Shown here in pieces: positions 31,420-31,439 of a DNA stretch of 31,439 nt. The DNA comes from SKLM01 sp964450435 (GTDB taxonomy: Bacteria; Chloroflexota; Anaerolineae; B4-G1): contig CAYVCX010000033.1 of the NCBI GenBank assembly GCA_964450435.1, forward strand, positions 1 through 31,439, read 5' to 3'. The stretch's first letter is position 1, and every line of letters begins with the position of its first letter. The position numbers were made by a program, and so were the translations under genes. Below the pieces are notes generated by a model, which did no database searches, had not been told where the DNA came from, and saw only the letters and a list, made by a program, of their open reading frames with translations.

Positions 31420-31439
31420 CGCAGTTCTCCCGCGGTACC
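31390..31439 (-). promoter_or_regulatory. 3' end of a T-box riboswitch leader controlling pheST (truncated)
   Basis: Read on the minus strand, the window edge begins with GGTACCGCG, the last part of the conserved T-box antiterminator element, followed by an intrinsic terminator just before pheS. The specifier stem-loop, which would show the phenylalanine codon, lies outside the window. Uncharged tRNA-Phe would favour the antiterminator and expression. Confidence 0.85.

Overview
The window (about 60% GC) looks like a chromosome segment of an anaerobic or facultatively anaerobic member of the Chloroflexota. That assignment is an inference from gene content: an L,D-transpeptidase with a cytoplasmic repeat domain, a transmembrane segment and a Thr/Pro linker; a sortase overlapping a DUF6391 gene; mevalonate kinase; a DUF3159-type membrane protein; and a T-box-controlled pheST pair. 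No rRNA, tRNA, CRISPR array, insertion sequence or prophage gene was found.

Left part (1-5,942): a calcineurin-like phosphoesterase (+); a three-gene minus-strand set (EamA exporter, class I/II aminotransferase, threonine-dehydratase/EutB-like enzyme); a DUF3159-type membrane protein; and a SlyD-like FKBP prolyl isomerase (+) with a near-consensus promoter and a terminator.

Centre (6,109-17,098, all minus strand): this is the most notable locus. In transcription order it encodes an FAD-dependent amino-acid dehydrogenase, a branched-chain-type ABC importer (livK, H, M, G, F), a proline racemase / 4-hydroxyproline epimerase family enzyme, a glycyl-radical activase and a glycyl radical enzyme. 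The last has the active-site residues of trans-4-hydroxy-L-proline dehydratase (HypD) as I recall them. I read it as a scavenging and catabolic locus for proline and hydroxyproline, for example from collagen or plant cell-wall protein. HypD would dehydrate trans-4-hydroxy-L-proline to pyrroline-5-carboxylate, while the racemase/epimerase and FAD enzyme form a second, D-isomer route. The pyrroline-5-carboxylate reductase or dehydrogenase needed to finish the pathway is not in the window. Candidate operators lie upstream of the FAD enzyme (18-bp palindrome) and livK (four CGACCG motifs around a TTGACA-type promoter).

Right part: a HIT protein overlapping an MtaB-like tRNA methylthiotransferase; mevalonate kinase divergent from an L,D-transpeptidase whose -35 box sits in a 17-bp perfect palindrome; a secreted M6-like metalloprotease; a sortase with DUF6391; DNA polymerase III delta subunit (holA); a regulator with two tandem HTH domains followed by a TPR protein; and pheS-pheT preceded by the end of a T-box leader cut by the window edge. 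The transpeptidase, protease and sortase form a cell-surface block with similar membrane-anchor-plus-Thr/Pro-linker layouts.
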